NCBI GenBank assembly: GCA_000964245.1
Contig: LANB01000001.1
Location: 3,351,501 to 3,415,500, forward strand
DNA length: 64,000 bases
Source of the DNA: Cellvibrionaceae bacterium 1162T.S.0a.05
Lineage (GTDB): Bacteria > Pseudomonadota > Gammaproteobacteria > Pseudomonadales > Cellvibrionaceae
Reading direction: 5' to 3'
Shown here: piece by piece, positions 53,491 to 62,342 of the stretch
How positions within the stretch are numbered: position 1 is the stretch's first letter
Layout: each line of letters starts with the position of its first letter
The notes under the pieces: generated by a model
What the model was told of the DNA's origin: nothing
Database searches by the model: none
What the model saw: only the letters and a program-made list of their open reading frames with translations
Translations under genes and position numbers: made by a program

Positions 53491-54138
53491 GTGCTTTATA
53501 TTTTTGATTGGGACGGGACTATCAGTAATTCGGCAGAAAAAATCGTGCATTGCATGCAGGTTGCTGCGGAAAGAGCGGGGGTCAAGCCGCAAACTGATGC
53601 CGCAATTCGCAACATTATCGGGCTTGGGATGCCGGAAGCGTTGCAGGAACTTTACCCCCTGGAGTCCGAAGAAAATAAAGAGGCTGTTCGCATTGAGTAC
53701 TCGCGTTATTTCAAGGAGGAGGATGCTGAGCCCTCACCTTTTTTTGAGGGGGCAATGGAAACCATGCAAACCCTGCGCGATCAAGGCTTTCGTTTGGCGG
53801 TTGCCACGGGTAAAAGTCGTCGCGGTCTCGACCGCGTATTAGGGAGATTGGGCATGAGCGATTTTTTTCACAACAGCCGTTGTGCCGATGAAACCGCTTC
53901 GAAACCACACCCGCAGATGCTTCATGAAATTTTGCAGGAAGAAGGTCTGGCTGCTCACCAGGCCGTCATGATAGGGGATACCGAATACGATATGGCTATG
54001 GCGAAAGCGGCAGAAATGCCACGCATCGCGGTGAGCTATGGTGCGCACGCGCTGGAGCGTCTAAAGGTCTATGAGCCGGTACATTGTGTAGACCGCTTTG
54101 TCGACATACTCAAGTGGCGTTTTCCAGAAGAGGGTTAA
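53491..54138 (+). CDS. HAD-IA family phosphatase (phosphoglycolate phosphatase-like)
   Basis: A 215-residue haloacid-dehalogenase hydrolase. Motif I is FDWDGT with nucleophile Asp6 and acid Asp8, motif II is VATGKS, the conserved Lys is in SKPHPQML, and motif IV is MIGDTEYDMAMA. The helical cap of subfamily IA lies between motifs I and II. It resembles Gph-type phosphatases and stands beside rluC as in Pseudomonas, but its substrate is not known. The GTG start has AAGGAG seven bases upstream. The last 29 bases overlap the 3' end of the convergent maf gene. Confidence 0.92.
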   Translation: MLYIFDWDGTISNSAEKIVHCMQVAAERAGVKPQTDAAIRNIIGLGMPEALQELYPLESEENKEAVRIEYSRYFKEEDAEPSPFFEGAMETMQTLRDQGFRLAVATGKSRRGLDRVLGRLGMSDFFHNSRCADETASKPHPQMLHEILQEEGLAAHQAVMIGDTEYDMAMAKAAEMPRIAVSYGAHALERLKVYEPVHCVDRFVDILKWRFPEEG

Positions 54139-54727
54139 ACCCGGCTTCTATTAATAGGCGATTAAGAGAAATAAGTGGTAAGCCGATGAGGGCACTTGGG
54201 TCAGTGCTTGTTATGGATTCAAAAAGTGAAATGCCCAGGCCTTCGCATTTAAAACTGCCGGCACAATCCAAAACGTACTCCCGCTGCACATAGGCGGCGA
54301 TTTCCGCTTTGTTTAACTTACGAAACCTCACGCTGGTTAGAGTGCAGTCGACATGGAGCCAGTTTTTTTCGGGGCTGAACAAGCAAAGCCCGCTGTAAAA
54401 GGTGACTTCCTTCTGGCTGCAAAAAGCAAGTTGCTCTTTTGCGAGTTCTTCACTGCCGGGTTTTTGCAAAAGCCGACCCTGACAACTCGCACTTTGGTCG
54501 CCAGCGATAATCAAGCGGCTTTGCTGCGGATTGACGCTTAAGGGCCGGTTAGCGACGGCGCGGGCTTTCTCGCGTGAGAGTCGGGTTGCCAGGGCTTCCG
54601 CAGATTCTCCGTCCAGGGGGCTTTCATTAATGTCCGGCGCCTCGCAGCGAAAGTGCTCACCTAAAAGTTGACCCAGTTGCGCCTTTCGATAGGGCGAAGA
54701 GGAGGCGAGAATAAGGGTAAATGACAT
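54110..54727 (-). CDS. Maf-like nucleoside triphosphate pyrophosphatase (YceF type)
   Basis: House-cleaning enzyme hydrolysing non-canonical nucleotides; the YceF group prefers m7GTP. ATG 54727 gives 205 residues with AAGGGG eight bases upstream and the family opening LILASSSPYRKAQL. Further motifs: ESPLDGESAEALATRLSREKA, the AGDQSA catalytic base region, and the C-terminal GLGISLFESITSTDPSALIGLPL. That last segment is typical of the YceF rather than YhdE/Maf-1 group, so m7GTP is the likely substrate. It is divergent from yceD and converges on the HAD gene. Confidence 0.92.
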   Translation of the reverse strand: MSFTLILASSSPYRKAQLGQLLGEHFRCEAPDINESPLDGESAEALATRLSREKARAVANRPLSVNPQQSRLIIAGDQSASCQGRLLQKPGSEELAKEQLAFCSQKEVTFYSGLCLFSPEKNWLHVDCTLTSVRFRKLNKAEIAAYVQREYVLDCAGSFKCEGLGISLFESITSTDPSALIGLPLISLNRLLIEAGFNPLLENAT

Positions 54728-54777
54728 GGAAATGCCCCTTTCACAAGCAAAGCGTGCATTTTTGGGCTTAAAAGCTT

Positions 54778-54796
54778 GAAAAATCAATGATTTTTC
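54778..54796. promoter_or_regulatory. Perfect inverted repeat at the maf-yceD divergent promoter
   Basis: GAAAAATC and GATTTTTC (8-base arms, AAT centre) lie at 54778-54796, one base before the TTGACA of the yceD promoter. The position suits a repressor or activator site, but AT-rich palindromes also arise by chance. Confidence 0.4.
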
Positions 54797-54797
54797 T

Positions 54798-54826
54798 TTG
54801 ACAGGCTATAGGCAACTCCTTAGAAT
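54798..54826 (+). promoter_or_regulatory. Strong promoter of yceD-rpmF-plsX-fabD
   Basis: A perfect TTGACA (54798-54803) and TAGAAT (54821-54826) are 17 bases apart. The expected transcription start is around 54832-54834, only two to four bases before the yceD ATG at 54836, and there is no Shine-Dalgarno sequence between them. Confidence 0.85.
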
Positions 54827-54835
54827 CGCGCGCTT

Positions 54836-55369
54836 ATGTCAGAGGGTGCCTTTTCAACCCGTTTACCGCGTAAAATTGAGCCGGCGAAATTGGCTCAACA
54901 ATCGCTGACCCTGGAGGGCTATGTCCCCGCAGAAGCCTTGCTGCGCGTCCAGGAAGCGGTTCTGACTTTAAGCAATGTGCGTTGCCATCTGAGTTTCAGG
55001 GTCGATGAACAGTATCGGCGTCTGGTAGAAGGTCACTTGCATGCTGAAGTTGAGCTACGCTGTCAACGTTGCCTGGAAGCTGTGCCCCATGCACAGGCTT
55101 GTGAAGTCAAAGTCGCACTGGTCCGCGATGAAGATCGCGCCAAAGATTTGCCTGCCTGGTTAGACCCATGGCTGGTGAGCGAGAGCGAAGCAGATCTCTA
55201 CGAATTTGTTGAGGATGAGCTTCTGCTGAATTTGCCACAAATTGCCTGGCATGAAGAAGATTGTATAGATCCTGAACTGTATTCTCATGGCGACGAGCCA
55301 GAGGAAAAGTCAGAAGAAGAAAGGGAAAACCCTTTCAAGAAGCTGGAACAGCTTCTAAACAAAGATTAA
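54836..55369 (+). CDS. yceD: YceD/DUF177 rRNA accumulation protein
   Basis: A 177-residue protein needed for normal 23S rRNA accumulation in the organisms studied. The family centre is the ELRCQRCLEAV motif with paired cysteines, followed by the acidic DLYEFVEDELLLNLPQIAWHEEDC and the C-terminal NPFKKLEQL. It precedes rpmF by 13 bases, a linkage conserved from bacteria to chloroplasts. The ATG is at 54836, immediately after the promoter at 54798-54826, so the message is nearly leaderless. Confidence 0.92.
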   Translation: MSEGAFSTRLPRKIEPAKLAQQSLTLEGYVPAEALLRVQEAVLTLSNVRCHLSFRVDEQYRRLVEGHLHAEVELRCQRCLEAVPHAQACEVKVALVRDEDRAKDLPAWLDPWLVSESEADLYEFVEDELLLNLPQIAWHEEDCIDPELYSHGDEPEEKSEEERENPFKKLEQLLNKD

Positions 55370-55382
55370 TCCGGAGTAAATT

Positions 55383-55574
55383 ATGGCTGTACAACAGAAC
55401 AAAAAAACCCGCTCGCGCCGTGGCATGCGTCGTTCTCACGATGCTTTGGGTAGCTCAACGCTGTCTACAGACCCCACTACGGGTGAGAAGCATCGCAGAC
55501 ACCACATTACTGCAGATGGTTTTTACCGCGGTCGTAAAGTTGTTGAAATCGCAAGCGCCGACGACGACGAGTAA
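55383..55574 (+). CDS. rpmF: 50S ribosomal protein L32
   Basis: A 63-residue ribosomal protein: [46 protein letters not shown]. Length is normal for gammaproteobacteria and the cysteines of the zinc-binding L32 form are absent, as in the zinc-free type. GGAG precedes the ATG by seven bases. plsX follows two bases after the stop. Confidence 0.98.
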   Translation: MAVQQNKKTRSRRGMRRSHDALGSSTLSTDPTTGEKHRRHHITADGFYRGRKVVEIASADDDE

Positions 55575-55576
55575 AT

Positions 55577-56566
55577 TTGTCGCAAGACATTCGACTTTCA
55601 GTTGATGCGATGGGCGGGGACCAGGGTCCCCGCCTTTCCGTTGCGGCTGTCATAAAATTTCTAGCCGCCTATCCCGATACCTCCATTCGCCTCTTTGGTG
55701 ATGAAAAGCGCATTCGCGCAGAATTAAATTTGCTTCCTCCCCGCCTTGAAATTGTGCATGCCGACGATGAAGTGCGCATGGAAGACAAACCCGCCCAGGC
55801 TTTGCGTCGCAAACAGCAATCTTCCATGTGGTGTGCTCTTGCAAATGTCGCCGAGGGCCAGGCCGATGCCTGTATCAGTGCTGGCAACACCGGTGCATTG
55901 ATGGCAATTGGTCGACACCTCCTGAAAACACTCGAAGGAATCGATCGCCCGGCAATTTGTAAACCGATGCCGACAGCGAAGCGCGCCTCCTATTTGCTGG
56001 ATCTGGGGGCAAACCTTGAATGTTCAGCGGAGCAGCTTTTCCAATTTGCGATTATGGGCTCTGCTCTCGCAAAAATTCACGGAATTGAGCGCCCGGAAAT
56101 CGCCTTACTGAATGTCGGGTCTGAAATGACCAAAGGCAGCGAGGAGGTTCAGCGTGCAGCTGAATTAATTCGTGGCCAGGAAAGCCTGGTATTCAAAGGG
56201 TTTATTGAGGGTGATGAATTATATTCCGGTGATGTTGACGTTGTCGTCTGTGATGGTTTTGTTGGGAATGTCGCCCTAAAAGTGAGTGAAGGCCTTGCGC
56301 GTTTCGTATTCAGTTCTTTGCAGGAATATTTGCGCGCAAGCCCATTTAAGCGTTTGTTAGTATTTTTTATTCGGCCGCTTTTTTTGGGCTGGAGCAACAA
56401 ATTTAATCCGTCACGGTATAATGGCGCCATTTTGTTAGGGCTGAAAAAAGTCGTAATAAAAAGCCATGGCGGCACCAGCGAGGCAGGTTTTATCAAGGCC
56501 CTCGAAACGGCGCGTGAACAAGTCCTCAATGATATTCCCGCGCAAATCGAAAGCGGTCTCCGTTAA
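55577..56566 (+). CDS. plsX: Phosphate acyltransferase PlsX
   Basis: Makes acyl-phosphate from acyl-ACP, the donor for the first acylation of glycerol-3-phosphate. The 329-residue protein opens with RLSVDAMGGDQGP and shows CISAGNTGALMAIGR, LLDLGANLECSAEQL and GGTSEAGFIKAL. The start is TTG at 55577, two bases after the rpmF stop; no upstream ATG is available. Translation is probably coupled to rpmF. fabD follows after 41 bases. Confidence 0.96.
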   Translation: MSQDIRLSVDAMGGDQGPRLSVAAVIKFLAAYPDTSIRLFGDEKRIRAELNLLPPRLEIVHADDEVRMEDKPAQALRRKQQSSMWCALANVAEGQADACISAGNTGALMAIGRHLLKTLEGIDRPAICKPMPTAKRASYLLDLGANLECSAEQLFQFAIMGSALAKIHGIERPEIALLNVGSEMTKGSEEVQRAAELIRGQESLVFKGFIEGDELYSGDVDVVVCDGFVGNVALKVSEGLARFVFSSLQEYLRASPFKRLLVFFIRPLFLGWSNKFNPSRYNGAILLGLKKVVIKSHGGTSEAGFIKALETAREQVLNDIPAQIESGLR

Positions 56567-56607
56567 ATCTTTTTAAAAATAAAAAAACGTAATAAGCAAG
56601 GTTTCTT

Positions 56608-57546
56608 ATGAGTCAATTAGCATTTGTTTTCCCCGGTCAGGGGTCACAGAAAGTCGGTATGCTTGAAGATTTCTATGCAAATTCTGTATGCGTAGAAACT
56701 TTCAAGGAAGCTTCCGAAGTGTTGGGTTACGATCTTCTTGATTTGGCAAAAAATGGCCCGCAGGAAGAAATGAATCTGACTGAAAAAACGCAACCACTTC
56801 TACTGACGTCCAGTGTGGCGATGTGGCGTATTTGGCAAAATGCCGATGGGCTACAACCTGCAATCATGGCAGGTCACAGCCTCGGTGAATGGTCTGCACT
56901 TGTCTGCGCAGGCGTCGTGGATTTTGCGGCTGCTGTTTCACTTGTGCGAGCGCGTGGCCAATACATGCAAGAAGCTGTGCCAGTTGGCAAAGGTGCAATG
57001 GCGGCCATTATTGGGCTCGAAGACGAAGTTGTGGAAAAAAACTGTGCGGAAGCAGCAAGGGCTTGCGATGGCATTTGTGCTGCAGTGAACTACAATTCGC
57101 CCGGCCAGCTGGTGATAGCAGGTGACAAGGCTGCGGTAGAAAAAGCGATGGAAGCGTGTAAAGCGAGTGGCGCGAAACGCGCATTGCCACTGCCAGTGAG
57201 TGCGCCATTTCATACAATGTTAATGAAACCGGCAGCAGATCGACTGGCGGAACTCATTCAACAAACCGCGTTCGCCTCACCATCCATTCCGGTTGTTCAT
57301 AATGTCCACGCGGAAACAGAAAGTGATCCCGAAAAAATCAAAAACCTGATGATTGAGCAAATTTATTCTCCGGTACGTTGGGTTGCTTGTGTTAATCGTA
57401 TTCACGGCGCGGATATAAAACTTGCAGTGGAATGTGGTCCGGGTAAGGTTTTAAGTGGGCTCTTAAAACGAATTCAAAAAGAGATGAGCTGCTTGAATAT
57501 CGAAAGTGAAAGCAGCTTGCAGGATGCCCTGCAAAACCTGAAATAA
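56608..57546 (+). CDS. fabD: Malonyl-CoA-ACP transacylase
   Basis: Transfers malonyl from CoA to acyl carrier protein. The 312-residue protein has FVFPGQGSQKVGML at the N-terminus, the nucleophile Ser91 in GHSLGEWS, the conserved Arg in VRARGQYMQEA, and the catalytic His in PVSAPFHTMLM. It lies between plsX and fabG in the usual fab cluster, 20 bases before fabG. Confidence 0.98.
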   Translation: MSQLAFVFPGQGSQKVGMLEDFYANSVCVETFKEASEVLGYDLLDLAKNGPQEEMNLTEKTQPLLLTSSVAMWRIWQNADGLQPAIMAGHSLGEWSALVCAGVVDFAAAVSLVRARGQYMQEAVPVGKGAMAAIIGLEDEVVEKNCAEAARACDGICAAVNYNSPGQLVIAGDKAAVEKAMEACKASGAKRALPLPVSAPFHTMLMKPAADRLAELIQQTAFASPSIPVVHNVHAETESDPEKIKNLMIEQIYSPVRWVACVNRIHGADIKLAVECGPGKVLSGLLKRIQKEMSCLNIESESSLQDALQNLK

Positions 57547-57566
57547 AGATAAAAAGGAAAAGTGAA

Positions 57567-58310
57567 ATGAGTCTAGAAAACAAAATAGCTGTTGTGACCG
57601 GGGCAAGCCGCGGTATCGGTGCAGCCATTGCCGATTTGTTGGCAGAAAAAGGCGCGACTGTCATAGGCACAGCAACAAGTGAAAATGGCGCACAAGCGAT
57701 AAGTGCTCGTTTGTCAGAAAAGGGTGCTAAAGGTGAAGGGCTGCCTTTAAACGTCGTCGATGCAGAATCAGTTAAAACGTTTATGGCTGCCGTTCAGGAA
57801 AAATACGGTGCACCACAAATTTTAGTTAATAATGCAGGCATCACCAAAGACAATTTGTTAATGCGCATGACCGATGAGGAATGGTTTGACGTTATCAATA
57901 CCAACCTCAGTGCAATTTATCGTTTAAGCAAAGCCTGTCTGCGCGGCATGATGAAAGCACGCTGGGGCCGCATTGTGAATATCAGTTCTGTCGTGGGGCA
58001 AATGGGTAACGCGGGGCAGACCAACTATTCGTCTACTAAAGCCGGTGTCATGGGCTTCACTCGCTCGCTTGCGCGTGAAATTGGTTCACGTAATATCACG
58101 GTAAATGCGGTTGCGCCCGGGTTTATCGACACGGATATGACCAAGGCCTTGCCTGAAGAGCAAAAAGCCATGATGCTAAATGGCATTCCTCTTGGACGCC
58201 TGGGCGACCCTATGGAAATTGCCACTGTTGTTGCCTTCCTCTGTAGCGATGATGCCAGTTACGTGACCGGCGAAACCATGCATGTGAATGGCGGCATGTA
58301 CATGTGCTAG
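57567..58310 (+). CDS. fabG: 3-oxoacyl-ACP reductase
   Basis: NADPH-dependent short-chain dehydrogenase of fatty-acid elongation. The 247-residue protein has the cofactor motif TGASRGIGAAIAD, NNAGIT, the catalytic Ser in ISSVVGQMGNAGQTNY with Tyr and Lys in YSSTKAG, and PGFIDTDMT. AAGGAAAAGTGAA precedes the ATG. A 444-base gap separates it from acpP, which has its own promoter. Confidence 0.98.
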   Translation: MSLENKIAVVTGASRGIGAAIADLLAEKGATVIGTATSENGAQAISARLSEKGAKGEGLPLNVVDAESVKTFMAAVQEKYGAPQILVNNAGITKDNLLMRMTDEEWFDVINTNLSAIYRLSKACLRGMMKARWGRIVNISSVVGQMGNAGQTNYSSTKAGVMGFTRSLAREIGSRNITVNAVAPGFIDTDMTKALPEEQKAMMLNGIPLGRLGDPMEIATVVAFLCSDDASYVTGETMHVNGGMYMC

Positions 58311-58329
58311 TTCTGATGGGTATTTTTCG

Positions 58330-58360
58330 GCGGGTAGCTCAATCAAGGCGACCCGCTTTT
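58330..58360 (+). terminator. Weak terminator after fabG
   Basis: GCGGGT (58330-58335) pairs with ACCCGC (58351-58356) around a 15-base loop, followed by TTTT. The stem is short, so read-through into acpP is likely. Confidence 0.45.
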
Positions 58361-58547
58361 ACTTTCATTAAGCTGCGAGTTGGCGAGCGTAAGCGACATA
58401 AGGAGTCGGCTCGATTTTACGGTTTATGCATTGGAAATTTAGCCTGATTTACACAGATCGGGACGCTTTTTTCAGTGTTTGAAGGCTTGTAAGCTATTGA
58501 AAGTTAAGAAAAAAATATAAAAATTTTAAGAAATTTCAGTCGAAAAG

Positions 58548-58576
58548 TTACAACGCGAAGAAAATAGGGTTAAAAT
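58548..58576 (+). promoter_or_regulatory. Candidate acpP promoter
   Basis: GTTACA (58548-58553) and TAAAAT (58571-58576) are 17 bases apart in AT-rich DNA. The start would lie near 58583, giving a leader of about 170 bases. Confidence 0.45.
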
Positions 58577-58599
58577 GCGCGCACGAAGCGCCCTGATAG

Positions 58600-58647
58600 G
58601 CCTTGCTGGTTTCAAAGCCACTAGCGTTGTTGGTTTCAAAGCCACTA
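58600..58647. repeat. 24-bp tandem duplication in the acpP leader
   Basis: TGGTTTCAAAGCCACTA occurs at 58607-58623 and again at 58631-58647. The preceding bases (CCTTGC and CGTTGT) are similar too, giving a 24-base period. Confidence 0.85.
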
Positions 58648-58754
58648 AAAAGTCACTAAACTGTTTCCACTTAACGAAACAGTTGCGTATTTCAGTAACA
58701 GCAACAGTAACAGCTACACATGACATCTAAAAGTCACCAGGAGTTAATGAAAAT

Positions 58755-58991
58755 ATGAGCAGCATTGAAGAACGCGTAAAGAAAATTGTCGCTGAACAGC
58801 TCGGTGTTAAAGAAGAAGAAGTAAAAGCCGAAGCGTCCTTCGTTGACGATCTGGGGGCTGACTCCCTGGACACGGTTGAATTGGTAATGGCTCTTGAAGA
58901 AGAGTTCGAAACAGAAATTCCTGACGAAGAAGCAGAAAAAATTACCACTGTTCAACTTGCTATTAACTACATCAACGAAAACCTGGCTTAA
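58755..58991 (+). CDS. acpP: Acyl carrier protein
   Basis: The 78-residue carrier holds growing acyl chains on a phosphopantetheine arm attached to Ser37 in the DSL motif ([21 protein letters not shown]). It is highly acidic, as expected. AGGAG is 11 bases upstream, somewhat far. A three-codon reading frame starting at 58747 ends in the overlapping ATGA of the acpP start. A good terminator follows at 59020. Confidence 0.98.
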   Translation: MSSIEERVKKIVAEQLGVKEEEVKAEASFVDDLGADSLDTVELVMALEEEFETEIPDEEAEKITTVQLAINYINENLA

Positions 58992-59019
58992 TACCGCCAT
59001 ATTTGTTGAACCAGTTTTC

Positions 59020-59058
59020 AAAAGCCGTATCTATGTTTCATAGTGCGGCTTTTGTTTT
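59020..59058 (+). terminator. Terminator after acpP
   Basis: AAAAGCCG (59020-59027) pairs with CGGCTTTT (59046-59053); an inner CTATG/CATAG stem closes a three-base loop. TTTTGTTTT follows. It should end the abundant acpP message before fabF. Confidence 0.85.
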
Positions 59059-59218
59059 ATGGGCTGCGCGCTTTCGATTTAAATACGCACAAGACTATTC
59101 AAAATGGAATAGGACCATTTGTGATCGAGTGAAGTAACAATCGAATAAAAACGAAAATTCGTCACAGATTCGCCCTACAATTTAACACTAGCATTCAAGT
59201 TTTCCCGGAGGATAAACA

Positions 59219-60451
59219 GTGAGTCGAGTTCGCGTCGTAGTAACCGGTTTGGGTATGGTAAGTTCCCTTGCCCCGACGGTAGAGGACACCTGGCAAGCGA
59301 TCTTGCAGGGAAAGAGTGGTGTGCGCCCAATCAGCGCCTTCGATGCTTCGGCGTTTTCTACGCGCATTAGTGCATCCGTGCAGGACTTTGATGTCTCACC
59401 TTATCTCGAGGAAAAAGAAGCGCGCAAAATGGATGTGTTTATCCGTTATGGAATGGCAGCGGGCATTCAGGCAATGCAGGATTCCGGTGTTGAGGTAACG
59501 GATGAAAATGCCGCGCGTATAGGCTGTGTAATAGGCTCGGGCATCGGGGGGTTGGGCTCCATTGAGGAGACTGCGATCACCATTAATGAGCGCGGACCGC
59601 GCCGCGTGTCACCGTTTTTCGTGCCGGGCGCAATTATTAATATGATTGCGGGTAATCTTTCGATTCGATTCGGACTGAAAGGGATCAACCTTGCGGTTAC
59701 GACCGCGTGTACCACCGGCACTCACAGTATTGGTTTGGCCGCGCGGGAAATCATGCACGGCCATGCTGACGTCATGCTTGCCGGTGGTTCTGAAATGGCC
59801 ACTACGCCAGTCGGGATTGGCGGTTTTGCCGCTGCGCGAGCGCTTTCCAAAAGGAATGACGACCCGGAAAGGGCAAGTCGGCCTTGGGATAAGGGGCGTG
59901 ATGGATTTGTCCTGGGTGATGGTGCAGGTATTCTCGTGCTGGAAAGTTACGAGCACGCAGTAAAACGCGGAGCGAAAATTTACGCAGAATTATCCGGGTT
60001 TGGTACCAGTGGCGATGCCTTTCATATCACCTCGCCGTCGGGTGCAGGCGCAGAATTGAGTATGCGCAATGCCTTGCGTGATGCCGGCGTTAACCCGGAA
60101 CAAATCAATTATATTAACGCCCATGGCACGTCCACGCCGGCCGGCGACGCCGCTGAATGCGATGCAGTGAAAGCCGTGTTTGGCGATCACGCACACAAAC
60201 TTGCAGTGAGTTCAACGAAATCCATGATCGGACATTTGTTGGGTGCCGCTGGTGCGGTGGAGGCGATTTTCACAGTGCTCGCCATTCGCGACCAAATTGC
60301 GCCGCCAACCATTAACCTCGATGATCCCGATGATGGTTGTGATTTGAACTTTGTTCCTCACGCCCCTCAGCAAATGCCGATTGACCTTGCCATCAGCAAT
60401 TCTTTTGGATTTGGTGGGACCAACGGAACTTTGCTATTTAGAAAAGTTTAA
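59219..60451 (+). CDS. fabF: 3-oxoacyl-ACP synthase II
   Basis: Condensing enzyme of fatty-acid elongation. The 410 residues contain the triad Cys164 ([13 protein letters not shown]), His302 ([11 protein letters not shown]) and His339 ([12 protein letters not shown]). The GTG start has GGAGGA six bases upstream. mltG starts six bases after the stop; the pabC gene that usually lies between them is missing. Confidence 0.98.
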   Translation: MSRVRVVVTGLGMVSSLAPTVEDTWQAILQGKSGVRPISAFDASAFSTRISASVQDFDVSPYLEEKEARKMDVFIRYGMAAGIQAMQDSGVEVTDENAARIGCVIGSGIGGLGSIEETAITINERGPRRVSPFFVPGAIINMIAGNLSIRFGLKGINLAVTTACTTGTHSIGLAAREIMHGHADVMLAGGSEMATTPVGIGGFAAARALSKRNDDPERASRPWDKGRDGFVLGDGAGILVLESYEHAVKRGAKIYAELSGFGTSGDAFHITSPSGAGAELSMRNALRDAGVNPEQINYINAHGTSTPAGDAAECDAVKAVFGDHAHKLAVSSTKSMIGHLLGAAGAVEAIFTVLAIRDQIAPPTINLDDPDDGCDLNFVPHAPQQMPIDLAISNSFGFGGTNGTLLFRKV

Positions 60452-60457
60452 AGAACG

Positions 60458-61609
60458 ATGCTGAAGGCGTGGAAAAAGGTTTTTGTTTTCACGCTCGCAG
60501 TGGGAGTGTGTTTATCGCTGGGTGCGACACTCTATTTCTCGTCTTTTTTATCATGGTTGCAAACGCCTGTTTTATTGGAACAGGCGGATCGCGAACTCAA
60601 TCTGGAAAATGGCCAATCGCTTTATCGTCTGGCTTTTGAACTGCACGAAAAAAAAATCATTGCCCATCCGCGAGCATGGGTTCGCTACGCTCAATACAAA
60701 AATCTCACTGCCATTAAAGCTGGTGAATATTTGTTACCGGAAGAAAGCTCTCCGCTGGTTATTCTGGAGTTGTTGAATAAGGGAGAGGTACAGCGTTACC
60801 AGCTTACCTTTGCAGAAGGTTTGGCATTTCGGGATTGGTTGAAACTTTTACATACGCAGGACAAATTACAAAAAAAACTTGAAGGTATTGCGCTTCAGGA
60901 AATTCCTCGTGAATTAGGCCTGGATATTACCCATCCGGAAGGTTGGTTTTTTCCAGAAACCTATACATGGACAGCCGCGGACAGTGACAAAAGCCTCTTA
61001 CTGCAAGCGCATCGCGCAATGAAAAAAATCCTTGAGGAGGAGTGGCAGGGTCGTGCGGAAAATTTACCCTATGAGAGTGCCTATGAGGCCTTGATTATGG
61101 CGTCCATCATTGAAAAAGAAACCGGCGCCGCACACGAAAGAGGGGAGATCGCAGGTGTATTTGTCAGGCGCTTGAAAAAAAATATGCGCTTGCAAACCGA
61201 CCCAACGGTTATTTACGGAATGGGTGAAAACTATAAAGGTAATATTACCCGTAAAGACCTACGTACAGAAACCGCATACAATACCTATGTGATTAAAGGC
61301 CTTCCTCCGACACCGATTGCTATGCCGGGGCGCGAGGCGATACATGCCGCACTGCATCCAGAAGAGGGCGACAGTTTGTATTTTGTTGCAAAAGGGGATG
61401 GCACACATGTTTTTTCCCGCACAGTTGAAGAACATAATCGTGCAGTACGTCAGTATCAGTTGCGTCGTCGAGCGGATTATCGATCCAGCCCGATAGAAGT
61501 TAAAAAAAGTTCGGGCGCTACGAATGACCTTGTGGAAAAGGAAACGCAAAAGGAAAGGAATGGTGTGAATGATACCCTCGAGGAAAAAGTAAAACGGCAA
61601 GGCGATTAA
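60458..61609 (+). CDS. mltG: Endolytic murein transglycosylase MltG
   Basis: Cuts nascent peptidoglycan strands and helps set glycan length. The 383-residue protein has one N-terminal membrane helix (about 8-28), a LysM-like region (about 45-110, with LTAIKAGEYLLP), and the YceG catalytic domain. The catalytic Glu lies in IIEKETG, residues 218-224; LQTDPTVIYG and LPPTPIAMPGREAI are also conserved. The last 40 residues are a charged, variable tail. It follows fabF by six bases. Confidence 0.96.
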   Translation: MLKAWKKVFVFTLAVGVCLSLGATLYFSSFLSWLQTPVLLEQADRELNLENGQSLYRLAFELHEKKIIAHPRAWVRYAQYKNLTAIKAGEYLLPEESSPLVILELLNKGEVQRYQLTFAEGLAFRDWLKLLHTQDKLQKKLEGIALQEIPRELGLDITHPEGWFFPETYTWTAADSDKSLLLQAHRAMKKILEEEWQGRAENLPYESAYEALIMASIIEKETGAAHERGEIAGVFVRRLKKNMRLQTDPTVIYGMGENYKGNITRKDLRTETAYNTYVIKGLPPTPIAMPGREAIHAALHPEEGDSLYFVAKGDGTHVFSRTVEEHNRAVRQYQLRRRADYRSSPIEVKKSSGATNDLVEKETQKERNGVNDTLEEKVKRQGD

Positions 61610-61683
61610 TTCTTTCACGGGAGAACATTGTAATTCCCGAATTGAAACCGGAAATAAAAAATCAGTCATTTTGAAATCAGTAA

Positions 61684-62313
<630 letters not shown>

Positions 62314-62342
62314 TGGTGAGTGAGAACCAAAGCCAGGCGCTC

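Larger units (their letters stand above)
58311..58754. other. fabG-acpP intergenic region: weak terminator, promoter and long acpP leader
   Basis: No gene is visible. In order the region holds a weak terminator hairpin (58330-58360), an AT-rich stretch, a candidate acpP promoter (58548-58576), a 24-bp tandem duplication (about 58600-58647) in the predicted leader, and AGGAG at 58739-58743 for acpP. Confidence 0.6.
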
